Shown here: piece after piece, positions 1 through 10,622 of the stretch
Position numbering within the stretch: position 1 is the stretch's first letter
Layout: the number at the start of each line of letters is the position of its first letter
NCBI GenBank assembly: GCA_964035575.1
Contig: OZ037922.1
Coordinates: 434,001 to 498,000, forward strand
Direction: 5' to 3'
DNA: 64,000 nt
Origin: Rhynchopus sp. YZ270_cl-10
Lineage: Eukaryota; Euglenozoa; Diplonemea; Diplonemida; Diplonemidae
The notes under the pieces: model-generated
What the model was told of the DNA's origin: nothing
The model's database searches: none
Seen by the model: only the letters and a program-made list of their open reading frames with translations
Made by a program: the position numbers and the translations under genes

Positions 1-134
1 TATTGAATCTCACAAAAAAATGAATCGCAAATGTCCTCTCTCTGCAACCCTGCGACGAGCAGAACCAAGCTTTTAAAAGGTGCTGAAAATCGCAGTTTTG
101 AACAAAAGAAGCTTAGAGACATGAACAAAAAAAT
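1..134. other. Non-coding left edge
   Basis: AT-rich stretch before the 469-bp repeat copy. I see no coding signal in it on either strand. The repeat that begins at 135 lies just upstream of the RpiB gene elsewhere in the window, so a minus-strand gene could have ended or begun near here, but these bases do not resemble the RpiB start. Confidence 0.5.
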
Positions 135-603
135 ATTTTCATCATATGCAATCAATAAATTGATAGTATATGGTGAGGGATCAACAAAAATGGTCCCATC
201 TTTCTTTTTATGTTGTGTGTTTTGCAAAACGTAGAAAAGAAAAGTAAAATGCTTCGTGCACAAGTTGAAACTTCAGTAGATTGGTTTCTGATATTAACCC
301 TGTTTCAGTCCTAAGAATCATACAGTTGTATTCAAAAGGGTGGACATCTTCAGTGATTTCCCTTTAAATGGTGGGTGAATATCGTGAAACCGATGTTCGT
401 GTGAACATTTGGTACCTTCTACTTCAGTTTTTTGTTTCGGGAATACACAAAATACAAAAGTTTTTTTTTTCTTTTTTCTTATTCCTTTCTCTGTCCTTAC
501 TGGATGTAATGTCTGATCACCAGGAGGAAGAGTAACCTAAAGAGTCTTGGTCTTGATGGCTGCCGTGTATACGTAAAGTATTCCGTGCAATAATTGCTAC
601 CAA
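135..603. repeat. 469-bp direct repeat, copy 1
   Basis: Matches 40641-41109 at a constant offset of 40506 with no indel. I saw one mismatch on reading, G at 256 versus A at 40762. Copy 2 lies directly upstream of the RpiB gene, so this copy may carry its 5' flank and upstream region. No ORF is conserved in it. Near identity over 40 kb suggests a recent copying event or an assembly duplication. Confidence 0.93.
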
Positions 604-2080
604 TCCAAACAAATACCAACACATCCTGTCTGTGTATCAGATAGAAAACCTCAGCAAACACACAAGAAAGAGAAATAAAATAAAAGTAAAAAATAGAAAA
701 GTGTAAAACATACTGAATTTTCTGGACTTAGTAGTTCGCCGTCCAAGCAATGATTAAAACCAGTTTAATCATCCATTGTCCATTGTATTGAAACACCTAC
801 ACAAAGACTAGAGTAGTACAAAGAGATAGCAAAACGTGCATTGCAAACAATTTAATATGTGTCCTGGAGTCTTAGTCTCAAGGCTATTGTCCCTTTAAAA
901 ATGGGAAAGCTAAGATGCCCACCAAGACCAAATCGCTCCTGCGAGAAAAATACTCATCACTAGTGACATAGTACGCGTTGAGTACAACCATATAAACAAA
1001 AAAATAAAAAAAAATAAACTTGACTTTGAAATGCAACAGCCCCGCTCGTGACAGTGTACTTTTAGTAGTACATGACCGGGAATAAAAAAAAGAAAGCAAG
1101 TGGAAACCACCTCCCTGTACACCGGCAGGTGGAGGGCACTGCTCCTTTGTGGGTCATCGAAATGAATAAAAGGTCGTCAGCGCATTTAAAACGAATTGTG
1201 GTGTGAATTTGTCAGATAAAAAGAGACAAGAAAACATCTTAACCGCTATTGTTATCGTGCGGAAACAAAAAAAAACAAAAACAAAAACAAAAAAAGGAGA
1301 GGGAAAAAACTGTTATTTTCAGTGAAAATAAGAAGAAAATTTGATGCACCACCTTCTCTGCGTGCACGTTCTTCTTTTTTCAGTGTAGCTGCCATTCAGA
1401 CAGTGTTCACTATTATTTCCCCCCTCTGTCAAGGGGATTTTTTTAAAACTTTTACCTTGTCACCTTTTTCAGGTTTAAAAAAACCCTCCAGGAATGCTAT
1501 CACACCTCAAGAAATATGGATAAAATTTGAGGGGAAAAAAAGGGGGAGAGGGGTCCATAAAATAAACGTTTCCGCTTTTATTTTTGAAAACCTGCATTGC
1601 CTTTGTGCAAGTTGTGTCCGGAAAAAATACCCGCTAGCCTTGACATTTTTGGGCTGCAAAGATTATCCAAAGAAGAAAAAAAAAAACGCAAATTTCACAA
1701 CAACAAAAAAAATCGTTCACAAAAGCATTGTGAGGATGTATCATATTAAAGAGAAAACTTGACAGATGAACGTGCCTCGCATGCACGCAACATCTAAAGG
1801 GAAAGGGGGGAAATCCGGAATCCGGAAAGTGCTGATTACGCGTTAAAGACAGTAAATGTGAATATCTTCTTGAAATATAGCACTGACCCTCGCAGAAGCA
1901 CATAGCTAAAAAAAGAGGGGGAAAAAAAAACCAAAAAAATAAATAGAGAAATTGAAAGTGCAAATGCCTCACCGTACACTGGCGGACGCAGGGGCACTGC
2001 TTCACGGAAATATTAAAACCCCAGGAAGCACCTTCGGCATGCACTATCCAAAAACGAAACAAAAAAAAAGGGGGGAATTT

Positions 2081-2121
2081 TTGACTTGAAACACAAAGCC
2101 CTCATCGTGAACAGTGTACCT
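2081..2121 (+). repeat. Family-2 short element
   Basis: Variant of the core ACAAAGCCCTCTCGTGAACA preceded by TTGACTTGAAA and followed by GTGTACC. At least eleven other copies are recognisable in the window. It lies between genes. Confidence 0.75.
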
Positions 2122-2414
2122 GAAAGAAAATGTGATAAGATGAATGTGGTCTCTCTCGTGCACGCACACACACACACACACACACACATTTGGGGCCATA
2201 TTCTGCGCAAGAATTACCCCCTATTCGTGATCAAACACAGACACACACATCTTCACAACAACAACAAAAACAAAAAAAAAAGGCACTGCTTCCAGTTCCA
2301 ACACAGTAATGCTATGACAGGAGCAGACCGATTTAGGTAAAGGCTACACCACGTTATCTACGTTTTTTTTTTTACCTTTTGAGATCAACACCACATTTAT
2401 TTTCTCTTTTTTTT

Positions 2415-2463
2415 TTGAAAACTTGGTTGTATTAGTGTAGCCACCCGAGGATGAACTCCACTA
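2415..2463 (+). repeat. Family-3 short element
   Basis: About 49 bp with core ACTTGGTTGTATTAGTGTAG, ending in CTCCACTA and bounded by long T runs. Near-identical to 48909-48957 and slightly diverged from 3684-3733. Confidence 0.8.
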
Positions 2464-2795
2464 TTTTTTTTTTTTTTTTTTTTTTTGCTTTTTTCCCCCA
2501 CAAAATATACACTTGAACCCACTACACTGAAACACATCAAAATCAACGCTGGTGCAACAGCACGTTCCCTTCCCCCCCTTTGTACCAGAAATAAAGCTAA
2601 ATAACCCGCAACAAAAGAAAACATGCTAAGATGAATGCATCTCCTTCGCACAAACACATCCATTACCACTATTGGTATCGTGCACGGGAACAATGGGGCT
2701 TAGATCTCATTGCACGCACACCCGCGAAATCCTCTCAAATGATCGTAGCGCGTTTGTCAATACGGGTACAAATATAGCTTAGCCGGCCTAGTTGT

Positions 2796-3186
2796 GGCTG
2801 TATTGTGATAATTGCCCAGAATACATAATCCACGTCACAATACAGCTGTATACAGTGGTTAAACAAAGTTCCGCCTAAGAAAAATTCCACCTAATGGTGT
2901 GTTCCGGGGTATGGGATTTTACACATCTTCACACATCTTCACAACTCTTCACAACTTTTCACAACTATTCACAATTCTTCACAAAAATATGGCCAAAATT
3001 ATGTTGTGAAAATTTGTGAAAAGTTGTGAAGAGTTGTGAAGATGTGTGAAGATGTGTAAAATCCCATACCCCGGAACACACCACCTAAAGTAATTTCCGC
3101 CATCAATTTCAATTCCGCCTTTAGGCGTAAACTTTGTTTAACCACTGTAGTGAGTATTCTTGATGGGAAATTATCATAATACAGCC
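2796..3186. repeat. 391-bp fold-back element
   Basis: The outer arms start GGCTGTATTGTGATAATT and end in its complement at 3186. An inner, nearly perfect palindrome runs 2895-3083, starting TGGTGTGTTCCGGGG. Its arms are phased repeats of CTTCACA(A/C), with a ~30-bp AT-rich centre near 2975-3003. The whole would fold into one long hairpin. No coding frame is present. It looks like a non-autonomous fold-back DNA element. Confidence 0.85.
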
Positions 3187-3683
3187 AATTACCATAGTCG
3201 CTGTACATGCCCAGAAACGTGCACAAAAAAAAGAAAAGAAAAAAATGACAGCACCAAACGCAGTAAAAGCATTCTGCAGTGGTACAAGGTAAAGAGAAAT
3301 TACCGGAAGAAAGATGAGTGGCAGTTTGCCCATACATATTTTCTTGGAAAAAAAGAGAGAAAAAAAATCAACTCAAAAATAAAAAGTAATGATAAAGTGG
3401 GAACGCCTCAACCCATGGAAAGAAAGTTTTGACTCAATACAAAGCACTCTTTTGTGTGCTGGAATCAAATGAAAAAAAACAAAACAAAACAAAACAACAA
3501 CACAACGCGCGATAGCACTTCTGAAGGAACACACAAACCGTGCATCACGACTGCTCCACACAGAGAGAGTCATTCGATCGCTCGTTTGGGTAGTGCAGTC
3601 CCCTAGAGGCTATTGCCCGGTAATGAAAAACTACTTCCCGGATTGTTGTCTATACGGGGGTATTTTTTTGTTTCTTTTTTTTT

Positions 3684-3733
3684 TTGAAAACTTGGTTGCA
3701 TTAGTGTAGCCACCCTAGAGTGTGCTCCACTAG
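3684..3733 (+). repeat. Family-3 short element
   Basis: Diverged copy of the 2415 and 48909 elements, with GCATTAGTGTAGCCACCC at its centre and T runs on both sides. Confidence 0.75.
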
Positions 3734-3911
3734 CTTTTTTTTTTGTTTGTTTCGATTGTTGGAGTGTAGTTGCCTCCGTTGTGTTGCCACAGTTTGTGCA
3801 ATGTCCACTTTATTTTCTCTTCAAAACGATGAACGCGAAAATGGATTATTCGCGTTTCATTGATTCATCCAATTGGTGCAAAAACGGGAAGGGGTTGCAC
3901 AACTTTTAACG

Positions 3912-4066
3912 CCCACATAAGTCAAACAAATCTGTGAAAAAGTTGGTACACAGTTTGTGAAACGTTGTTGAACAAGATATGAAATTTTGTGAAGGGTTTC
4001 ACATAATTTCAATCCTAATTCACCAACTTTCCACAATGTTTCACCGCTTTGCTTTGACTTATGTGG
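3912..4066. repeat. Fold-back element with TTTGACTTATGTGG arms
   Basis: CCACATAAGTCAAA at 3912-3925 is answered by its exact reverse complement at 4053-4066. The interior is rich in TTGTGAAA/TTTCAC motifs like those in the 2796-3186 element and the 19.4-19.75 kb minisatellite, which suggests related small elements. Confidence 0.65.
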
Positions 4067-4919
4067 ATGCGAAACGTTGTGAAAACCCCCATATATAACA
4101 ACACCAATAAAAATTGATATCAAAAAGATGTGAAAAAGGATGACATAAAAAAACCCCCCCAAGATGAACCTCAAATCTTCGTCCACCTAAAAAAAAAGAG
4201 GGGTTTGAAAAAATGACTGTTTTGCAGTACAACGTACACACAGCACACAAACAAAGTATATTTGCTAACGCGCAGACACCCCAAGGTGGATGCAGGCACA
4301 TAACAAACAAAGTGTACAGAGGGTGTACGAGAGCGAACATGCGCCTCTCTTCCGGGCTGCAGTCCGCTCTGACTGAGGAGGGAGTTGCACACAATTACAA
4401 ACCTTCTCGCCACCTGGTTTTGACCCGAGTTTTGGCGGTACTGGGTATGGTTCGGCAAAAGTTGCTGGGCCAAAACCAAGTGGTTGAACGAAAAGAAAAA
4501 AAAAGAGAAGTTGAAATCCACTACAAACGCCTCATTCATCGGACGCAGGCACTGACAAAAAAAAGACTTTCCCTAGACGCAGGTTGATGACCATACTCTC
4601 GCAGGTTTACCCGAACTGCGGAGGATGGTGGGGGGAGAGGAGGGGGGGAACAACTTGAAAAATGAATGAATATACGCACCTACCACACAGAACTGATAAC
4701 ATAAGAAGCATACTTTGCACATGGTGTATGCTTTCCCCCACGGTGGCTTGGTCAGGTGACTGACCAGGCTTTTAGCCTGGTCAAAATGACCAGGCCCCCC
4801 CTTGGTCATGACCAAGGGGGGGCTTGGTCAGACCAGGCCCCCCCTTGGTCATGACGGGTAAAAATGCACGGTGGGGGGTTTGAAAACCCGGCAAAAAACA
4901 CAAAATAAGAGCACAAAGC

Positions 4920-5170
4920 ATGTATACTGTGTATATTGTGTATACTGTGTATACTGTGTATACTGTGTATACTGTGTATACTGTGTATACTGTGTATACT
5001 GTGTATACTGTGTATACTGTGTATACTGTGTATACTATGTATACTGTGTATACTGTGTATACTGTGTATACTGTGTATACTGTGTATACTGTGTATACTG
5101 TGTATACTGTGTATACTGTGTATACTATGTATACTGTGTATACTGTGTATACTGTGTATACTGTGTATGC
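4920..5170 (+). repeat. 9-bp minisatellite (TGTATACTG)n, left arm
   Basis: About 27 tandem copies of TGTATACTG with rare variants (TGTATATTG, CTATGTATA). All reading frames stay open because 9 is divisible by 3, giving apparent poly-YTV or SIH proteins that are not genes. Confidence 0.97.
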
Positions 5171-5523
5171 TGCGCGCGAGATACCACAGCACAGGACCTC
5201 ATAAGCTCTCAGTAAGCTCTCACGGCTCCCACTAGTTCTCACTAAGCTCTCAGAGCTCTCAGTAAGCTCACAGCCTGTGTTACGTGTCTCACGGCCGTTC
5301 GGTTGTGCACCCAGGTACCCAGACCCATGCAGTGTATAAGTCTAAATGGGAGCTGTCTAAGTATAAGTCTGATCCTGAGCCCAAATCTGCCCGGACTTAT
5401 AGGGTCATCGGACTTATGCACGGGGGGGAGTAGGTAAATAAATAAAAGCCCGCTCCCCCGCAAAATACAGAGAGAACGACCATTTTTTTGACCTGATTTT
5501 CATTAACCCGTCATTAACCCCTC

Positions 5524-6300
5524 ATGGTGGTAACCGACTTAATTAGTACGCGACGTAATATGTACGCGGCCGGTATTCAAAGAAAACAATCAAGCTTCTG
5601 TCTTTTTCAATCCGTTTTGTTTTGCCCTGCAGCGCTGCCTCCAATCTTTTTCTCACCGATTTCTTCCACCTTACCCTGTGTCGTCTACACGCGCCGCGTG
5701 TTGGGTTTGCTCTCCTCCTCGTTCACACGATCTGCGATGGCCTTCGAGATTGTGTGGGTTTGGTGGTATCCCCCCAGTGATGTGCCCACACCAGCTGTGT
5801 TCCAACATGATTACCCCCACTTTTTTTCACCTTACGGTGTGTACTAATTACGTCGCTTTTTGGGGGCCCAAGGGCCCCCAAAAAGCGACTTAATTAGTAC
5901 GCGACGTAATAAATACGCGACGTAATATGTACGCGGCCGGTACTCAATTAACCAGAACAACCGTACTTCAGTTTAACACATTTTTTCACCTTATTGTTTT
6001 CCGGCTTGGAGCGCACAAACAACATGGATAACCAAGTTTTTGCAGGTTCAAAAACGATGGCAGTAGGCATCTTCACGCTTCAGAGCACTATGCGCTTGTT
6101 ACAGCTTGACGTTGGGAGAAGTCTCACCACTACAAGCTGAGGGTTTGTTGAAGGCCTTCATGTCAACCTCGTTGAGAGGAGGTGGCGTGTCCACGCTTAG
6201 TGAATTGTTGTAACGCTCAGTGACTTGTCCACGTGGGGTGGCATGTCCACTCTTAGTTACTTGTTGTAAATACGGCCCGGCTTTGAGCGCACAAACAAAA
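5524..6300. repeat. Centre of the inverted-repeat element, with short dispersed repeats
   Basis: Contains repeats of TTAATTAGTACGCGACGTAA (5537, 5888) and TATGTACGCGGCCGGTA. The stretch 5942-6021 recurs inverted at 20189-20268, and 5575-5620 recurs at 20269-20312. The phrase GGCTTTGAGCGCACAAAC recurs at 6280. A G/C-rich hairpin (GGGGGCCCAAGGGCCCCC) lies near 5861. I see no gene. Confidence 0.6.
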
Positions 6301-6397
6301 GACCCGATATTTTTGCGTGTCACATTCCCTCAATTCAAGTGTGAGTCACTCACACTTGAAGTCATGTGCCACTGCGTGGGTACCTGTGTACCTGTGT

Positions 6398-7201
6398 TCA
6401 CAGTATACACAGTATACACAGTATACACAGTATACACAGTATACACAGTATACACAGTATACACAGTATACACAGTATACACAGTATACACAGTATACAC
6501 AGTATACACAGTATACACAGTATACACAGTATACACAGTATACACAGTATACACAGTATACACAATATACACAGTATACACAGTATACACAGTATACACA
6601 GTATACACAGTATACACAGTATACACAGTATACACAGTATACACAGTATACACAGTATACACAGTATACACAGTATACACAGTATACACAGTATACACAG
6701 TATACACAGTATACACAGTATACACAGTATACACAGTATACACAGTATACACAGTATACACAGTATACACAGTATACACAGTATACACAGTATACACAGT
6801 ATACACAGTATACACAGTATACACAGTATACACAGTATACACAGTATACACAGTATACACAGTATACACAGTATACACAGTATACACAGTATACACAGTA
6901 TACACAGTATACACAGTATACACAGTATACACAGTATACACAGTATACACAGTATACACAGTATACACAGTATACACAGTATACACAGTATACACAGTAT
7001 ACACAGTATACACAGTATACACAGTATACACAGTATACACAGTATACACAGTATACACAGTATACACAGTATACACAGTATACACAGTATACACAGTATA
7101 CACAGTATACACAGTATACACAGTATACACAGTATACACAGTATACACAGTATACACAGTATACACAGTATACACAGTATACACAGTATACACAGTATAC
7201 A
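6398..7201 (+). repeat. 9-bp minisatellite (CAGTATACA)n, right arm
   Basis: About 89 almost perfect copies, the inverted equivalent of the array at 4920-5170, with one clear variant near 6563 (CAATATACA). The much longer, purer array suggests recent expansion. Open frames of ~300 residues in several frames are artefacts of the 9-bp period. Confidence 0.98.
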
Positions 7202-7427
7202 TGCTTTGTGCTCTTATTTTGTGTTTTTTGCCGGGTTTTCAAACCCCCCACCGTGCATTTTTACCCGTCATGACCAAGGGGGGGCCTGGTCTGACCAAGC
7301 CCCCCCTTGGTCATGACCAGGCCCCCCCTCGGTCATGACCAAGGGGGGGCTTGGTCATGACCAAGCCCCCTTGGTCATGTTTTTAGCTTGGTCAGAGCCT
7401 GGTCAGTCACCTGACCAAGCCACCGTG

Positions 7428-7457
7428 CCACAAAAACCCCCCCCCCCCCCCCCCCTA
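7428..7457. repeat. Poly-C tract between elements
   Basis: A run of ~20 C ending in CTAGGGG separates the 4739-7427 element from the palindrome. A similar run ending in CTAGG lies at ~8648-8666 and another C run follows 9609, so all three junctions between neighbouring elements are C tracts. Confidence 0.85.
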
Positions 7458-8645
7458 GGGGATACGACTCCAGCCATTTTGGCTGGGACCAAACGCACGG
7501 AAAATTCATTTGGCATTATCTGGCCATCTCCAAGGCAACTGCGGGTGAAAAACACCCTCAGAGTGGGTCACAGGGGGCCTGTGGGTCGAAAAACGACCCA
7601 GAAGCCACCCCAGAATACAAAAAAATGGAAAAAAATAGTGAAAAAACGGCTTTTTTCACGTTTTGGCCACTTTGGGCAAAATAGCGATTTTTCGAGAAAA
7701 AAATCAAAAACCGGGATATTTTTTGACATCACAAAGCCTCCTTTGGCACAAATATACCCCAAAAGTGGCCTGTGAGTCCATTCCAACCTGTTTTGGACAT
7801 ATTTGACACTTTTGGAAGTGTTTTTTTGGTGTTTTTAGGTCAAAAAAATGCCCAAGACGTCCCCAAGACATCCCCAAGACACTTTGCACACCCCCTGTTA
7901 CGGTCATATTTTTTTCGTTTTTTTGCCTGAAACCCCCAAAATACCCCTCCCGGACCCCACATAGTCCCGAATATCCATCACACACCCACTCAGAGTGAGT
8001 AGAAGCACCCCAAAAAAAATATTTTTTAAAGCCCTAAAATTGTGCTTCAGTTTCGGCAGCATCCATGTTGAAGTTGAAGGGCTTTAAAAAATATTTTTTT
8101 TGGGGTGCTTCTACTCACTCTGAGTGGGTGTGTGATGGATATTCGGGACTATGTGGGGTCCGGGAGGGGTATTTTGGGGGTTTCAGGCAAAAAAACGAAA
8201 AAAATATGACCGTAACAGGGGGTGTGCAAAGTGTCTTGGGGATGTCTTGGGGACGTCTTGGGCATTTTTTTGACCTAAAAACACCAAAAAAACACTTCCA
8301 AAAGTGTCAAATATGTCCAAAACAGGTTGGAATGGACTCACAGGCCACTTTTGGGGTATATTTGTGCCAAAGGAGGCTTTGTGATGTCAAAAAATATCCC
8401 GGTTTTTGATTTTTTTCTCGAAAAATCGCTATTTTGCCCAAAGTGGCCAAAACGTGAAAAAAGCCGTTTTTTCACTATTTTTTTCCATTTTTTTGTATTC
8501 TGGGGTGGCTTCTGGGTCGTTTTTCGACCCACAGGCCCCCTGTGACCCACTCTGAGGGTGTTTTTCACCCGCAGTTGCCTTGGAGATGACCAGATAATGC
8601 CAAATGAATTTTCCGTGCGCAAAAAATGGCTGGAGTCGTACCCCC
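7458..8645. repeat. Long palindrome, ~575-bp arms
   Basis: Arms 7458-8035 and 8078-8645 are near-perfect reverse complements around a 42-bp spacer (8036-8077). The left arm has an extra ~14 bp near 7480-7493. The same apparent peptides appear from both strands, so they are mirror images, not genes. Arm ends carry GACTCCAGCC. It could be a fold-back transposon, a hairpin-forming non-coding RNA source, or a cassette that duplicated head to head. Confidence 0.9.
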
Positions 8646-8667
8646 TACCCCCCCCCCCCCCCCCTAG

Positions 8668-9609
8668 GCATACCGTGCGGACGAGTCGGAACGAGTGAGA
8701 CGAGTGGCGATCCTCGTCTCGATACTCGTCTATCCTCGTCAGACGAGTACAGACGAGTGTCCCATTTTATATACATCTATACACATATGACCGGAGATGC
8801 CCCGCCAACGTACCGGACGGAAAGCTCGGAATGGGTTTTTGCCGCTGCGCACTGTAGTATATGTAGTATATACTACCTGAACTGTGCATAGGTCCGGCAT
8901 GTGTAATGTCAGAAGGCATGTGTATATTCCTTTTGCGGGTTTGCGGATATGTCCGAGCCTCGACCAACACGGACATATGCACAGGACAAATACACGGGGG
9001 GAGGTACGTATATACTACATATACTACAGTGCACAGCGGCAAAAACCCATTATATATAAATTGAAGACGTGTAGTCGTGTGATCTCCACGCAGCTGTCAC
9101 CTTCCTATTTCGAGGTTCGGATACCGCTACTATGTGCTCCTGCCTCCTTGTACGTCAGGTAACGAGTCCCCTCCCTCTCCCCTTCCCCTTTGCCATCTGA
9201 GCAGTTGTAGGTAACGTCGGTGGAACGTTTGTGTTGCAGCACGTTTACGTGCGGAGATGGAGAGCAATATCGATCACCAGACAACATCGACACACTGGAA
9301 CACACGAGACAGTTGTACGGGTTACTCAAAAGTACATTAATAATGGACTTTGGTACTGTCAACTGCAAGACACAGAAAGACACCGACGAAGAGGTCTACT
9401 GGCTGGCCGGACAACGCTCACCCGTGAGCACCTCATAGGGCCTAACAAACGAGTATGAGACGAGTACAGCACTCGTCAAGACGAGGATAGACGAGGATAG
9501 GCGAGGATAGACGAGGATAGACGAGTAAGACGAGTAAAAAGACGAGTTTTTGGGTCGTGACCCAAAAAGACGAGGATAGACGAGTAGACGACTCGTCTGC
9601 ACGGTATGC
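8668..9609. mobile_element. 0.94-kb TIR element with GACGAG arrays
   Basis: The left end, GCATACCGTGCGGACGAGTC (8668), and the right end (complement at 9589-9609) are 21-bp terminal inverted repeats with one mismatch. Subterminal arrays of GACGAG(GATA) flank both ends in inverted sense (8680-8760, 9455-9598). A second inverted pair, starting TGGGTTTTTGCCGCTGC (8833) and its complement (~9005-9050), is nested inside. No transposase frame is visible, so it looks like a non-autonomous DNA transposon. It sits between C tracts. Confidence 0.82.
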
Positions 9610-10168
9610 GGGCCCCCCCCCCCTCAGGGGCGACGTTGAGAGCGCATCGTACGTTACGCCTCTGAGGACAGCAGGCACTGACACTCCATGGAGTTATCGA
9701 ATCCCCTCACGGAGTTGTTTTGTACTACCTAAAGAAAAGGGAAATATGAACGTAACACTCAATCACACGATAAAAACCCACACCTCAACCTGTTTTGGTG
9801 AGGAGTGGCTTCTGCAGCGCGGTTCGTCCCTAGAACCGCAAAAGTGTGTTCAAAATGCTTTTGTTTCTATTTCCTCCTTCATGAAGGTGACAACAGAAAA
9901 AAATGGTCGCTATTGATGCAGGCACTTCCGGCTGTTCAATGATCCACACCAGATGAAAGCACAAAAAATGTATAGAAATAAACTAAAAGATGAAGGGGTG
10001 CACACGAAAAACCGGCATCTTTTCAAAGATCAATACGAAATACGCCACATTCTTCCCTTAGGAAGAGAGAAGGGGGGAGGTGAGAGAAGAGGGAGAAGAG
10101 AAAAGAGAAAAGATGGGGGGGGGGGGGGGGGGGGGATAAGGGGGGGTCTGACAATCTGATTAATAGAT

Positions 10169-10205
10169 AATAATTTTCAATCGAAAGATGGAGTTTTGTC
10201 CGCCA
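10169..10205 (+). repeat. Family-4 short element
   Basis: Contains CGAAAGATGGAGTTTTGTCC preceded by AATTTTCAAT. A second copy lies at 51205-51245, inside an intron of the giant ASH-domain gene. Confidence 0.75.
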
Positions 10206-10238
10206 GCGTCGTCTGAAAATAGGGGGGAAAAAAAATAG

Positions 10239-10276
10239 TTGATTTGAAATACAAAGCCCTCTCGTTGACAGTGTAC
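10239..10276 (+). repeat. Family-2 short element
   Basis: Carries GAAATACAAAGCCCTCTCG and CAGTGTACC, followed by an A run. Intergenic. Confidence 0.8.
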
Positions 10277-10389
10277 CAAAAAAAAAAAAAATCTGTATTT
10301 TTTTGAGTAAAAAATACGCAGTATAGGGATTGGATGGTCTCTTACAACAGAAAGAAATGTAATTCGAAATCTCTGCTCTTCCGGTTACA

Positions 10390-10424
10390 AAAGAAGAGGA
10401 AACCTCTTTGAGGCCAAAAAAAAA
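10390..10424 (+). repeat. Family-5 short element
   Basis: GAAGAGGAAACCTCTTTGAG is a short hairpin followed by GCC and an A run. A sister copy lies at ~51490-51520 in an intron of the giant gene. Confidence 0.6.
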
Positions 10425-10449
10425 AAAGGTTAAAAAAAAGGAAGGTTCA

Positions 10450-10489
10450 TGCGATGAACGTAAGCCTCTTGTGTTTAGTCACCTTGAAC
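10450..10489 (+). repeat. Family-1 hairpin element
   Basis: Diverged copy: GATGAACGTAAGCCTCTTGT then GTTTAGTCACCTT. The family core CTAAGCCTCTCGTGCTTAG can fold as a 6-bp hairpin. Confidence 0.7.
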
Positions 10490-10571
10490 ACAATTTTAAA
10501 AAAGGGTGGCTTGATAAAGAAGCAACCTCAACCTCGAATTGATGGTTGTCTTTATAAAAAAGAACAAAAAA

Positions 10572-10622
10572 GAAAAGTTTAGAATAGAGGATGAACCTAA
10601 GCTTCTCGTGCTTAGTCATCTT
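10572..10622 (+). repeat. Family-1 hairpin element
   Basis: A-rich lead-in AAAAGTTTAGAATAG, then GATGAACCTAAGCTTCTCGT and GCTTAGTCATC. Confidence 0.8.

Larger units (their letters stand above)
604..2795. other. Intergenic AT-rich DNA with homopolymer tracts
   Basis: No supported gene. Open frames here are short, rich in Phe and Lys from poly-T/poly-A tracts, and have no splice signals or recognisable motifs. It contains a short (CA)n run near 2163-2188, a family-2 element (2081) and a family-3 element (2415). Looser relatives of these elements (CCTCGCATGCAC, GGACGCAGG) occur near 1770 and 1985. Confidence 0.6.
3187..4738. other. Intergenic DNA with a second fold-back
   Basis: No supported gene. 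It contains a family-3 element at 3684 and a fold-back at 3912-4066. A G-rich/A-rich stretch leads to the large inverted-repeat element at 4739. Open frames near 4171-4587 overlap on both strands, lack domain-like sequence and carry no splice pattern. Confidence 0.55.
4739..7427. mobile_element. 2.7-kb inverted-repeat element with minisatellite arms
   Basis: The left arm begins CACGGTGGCTTGGTCAGGTG (4739) and the right arm ends with its complement (7427). Each arm holds several palindromic TTGGTCATGACCAAGG motifs, then a ~60-bp unique stretch containing GTGCAGT-free GGGGGGTTTG and AAAACACAAAATAAG, then a 9-bp minisatellite. The arms are inverted relative to each other (4739-~5170 and ~6398-7427). 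The 1.2-kb centre carries no transposase-like frame. I infer a non-autonomous fold-back/TIR element expanded by slippage. Long open frames through the minisatellites are meaningless. Confidence 0.75.

Noticed and set aside
4781-5242. Open frames across the left-arm minisatellite
   Set aside because: Same 9-bp repeat artefact as in the right arm.
6220-7338. Open frames of ~290-370 residues (poly-YTV, SIH, CVY, QYT) on both strands
   Set aside because: They come from a 9-bp minisatellite with no stop in any frame; not genes.
7335-8622. Frames of 70-146 residues within the palindrome
   Set aside because: Each appears again as a mirror image on the other strand; no domain or codon signal.
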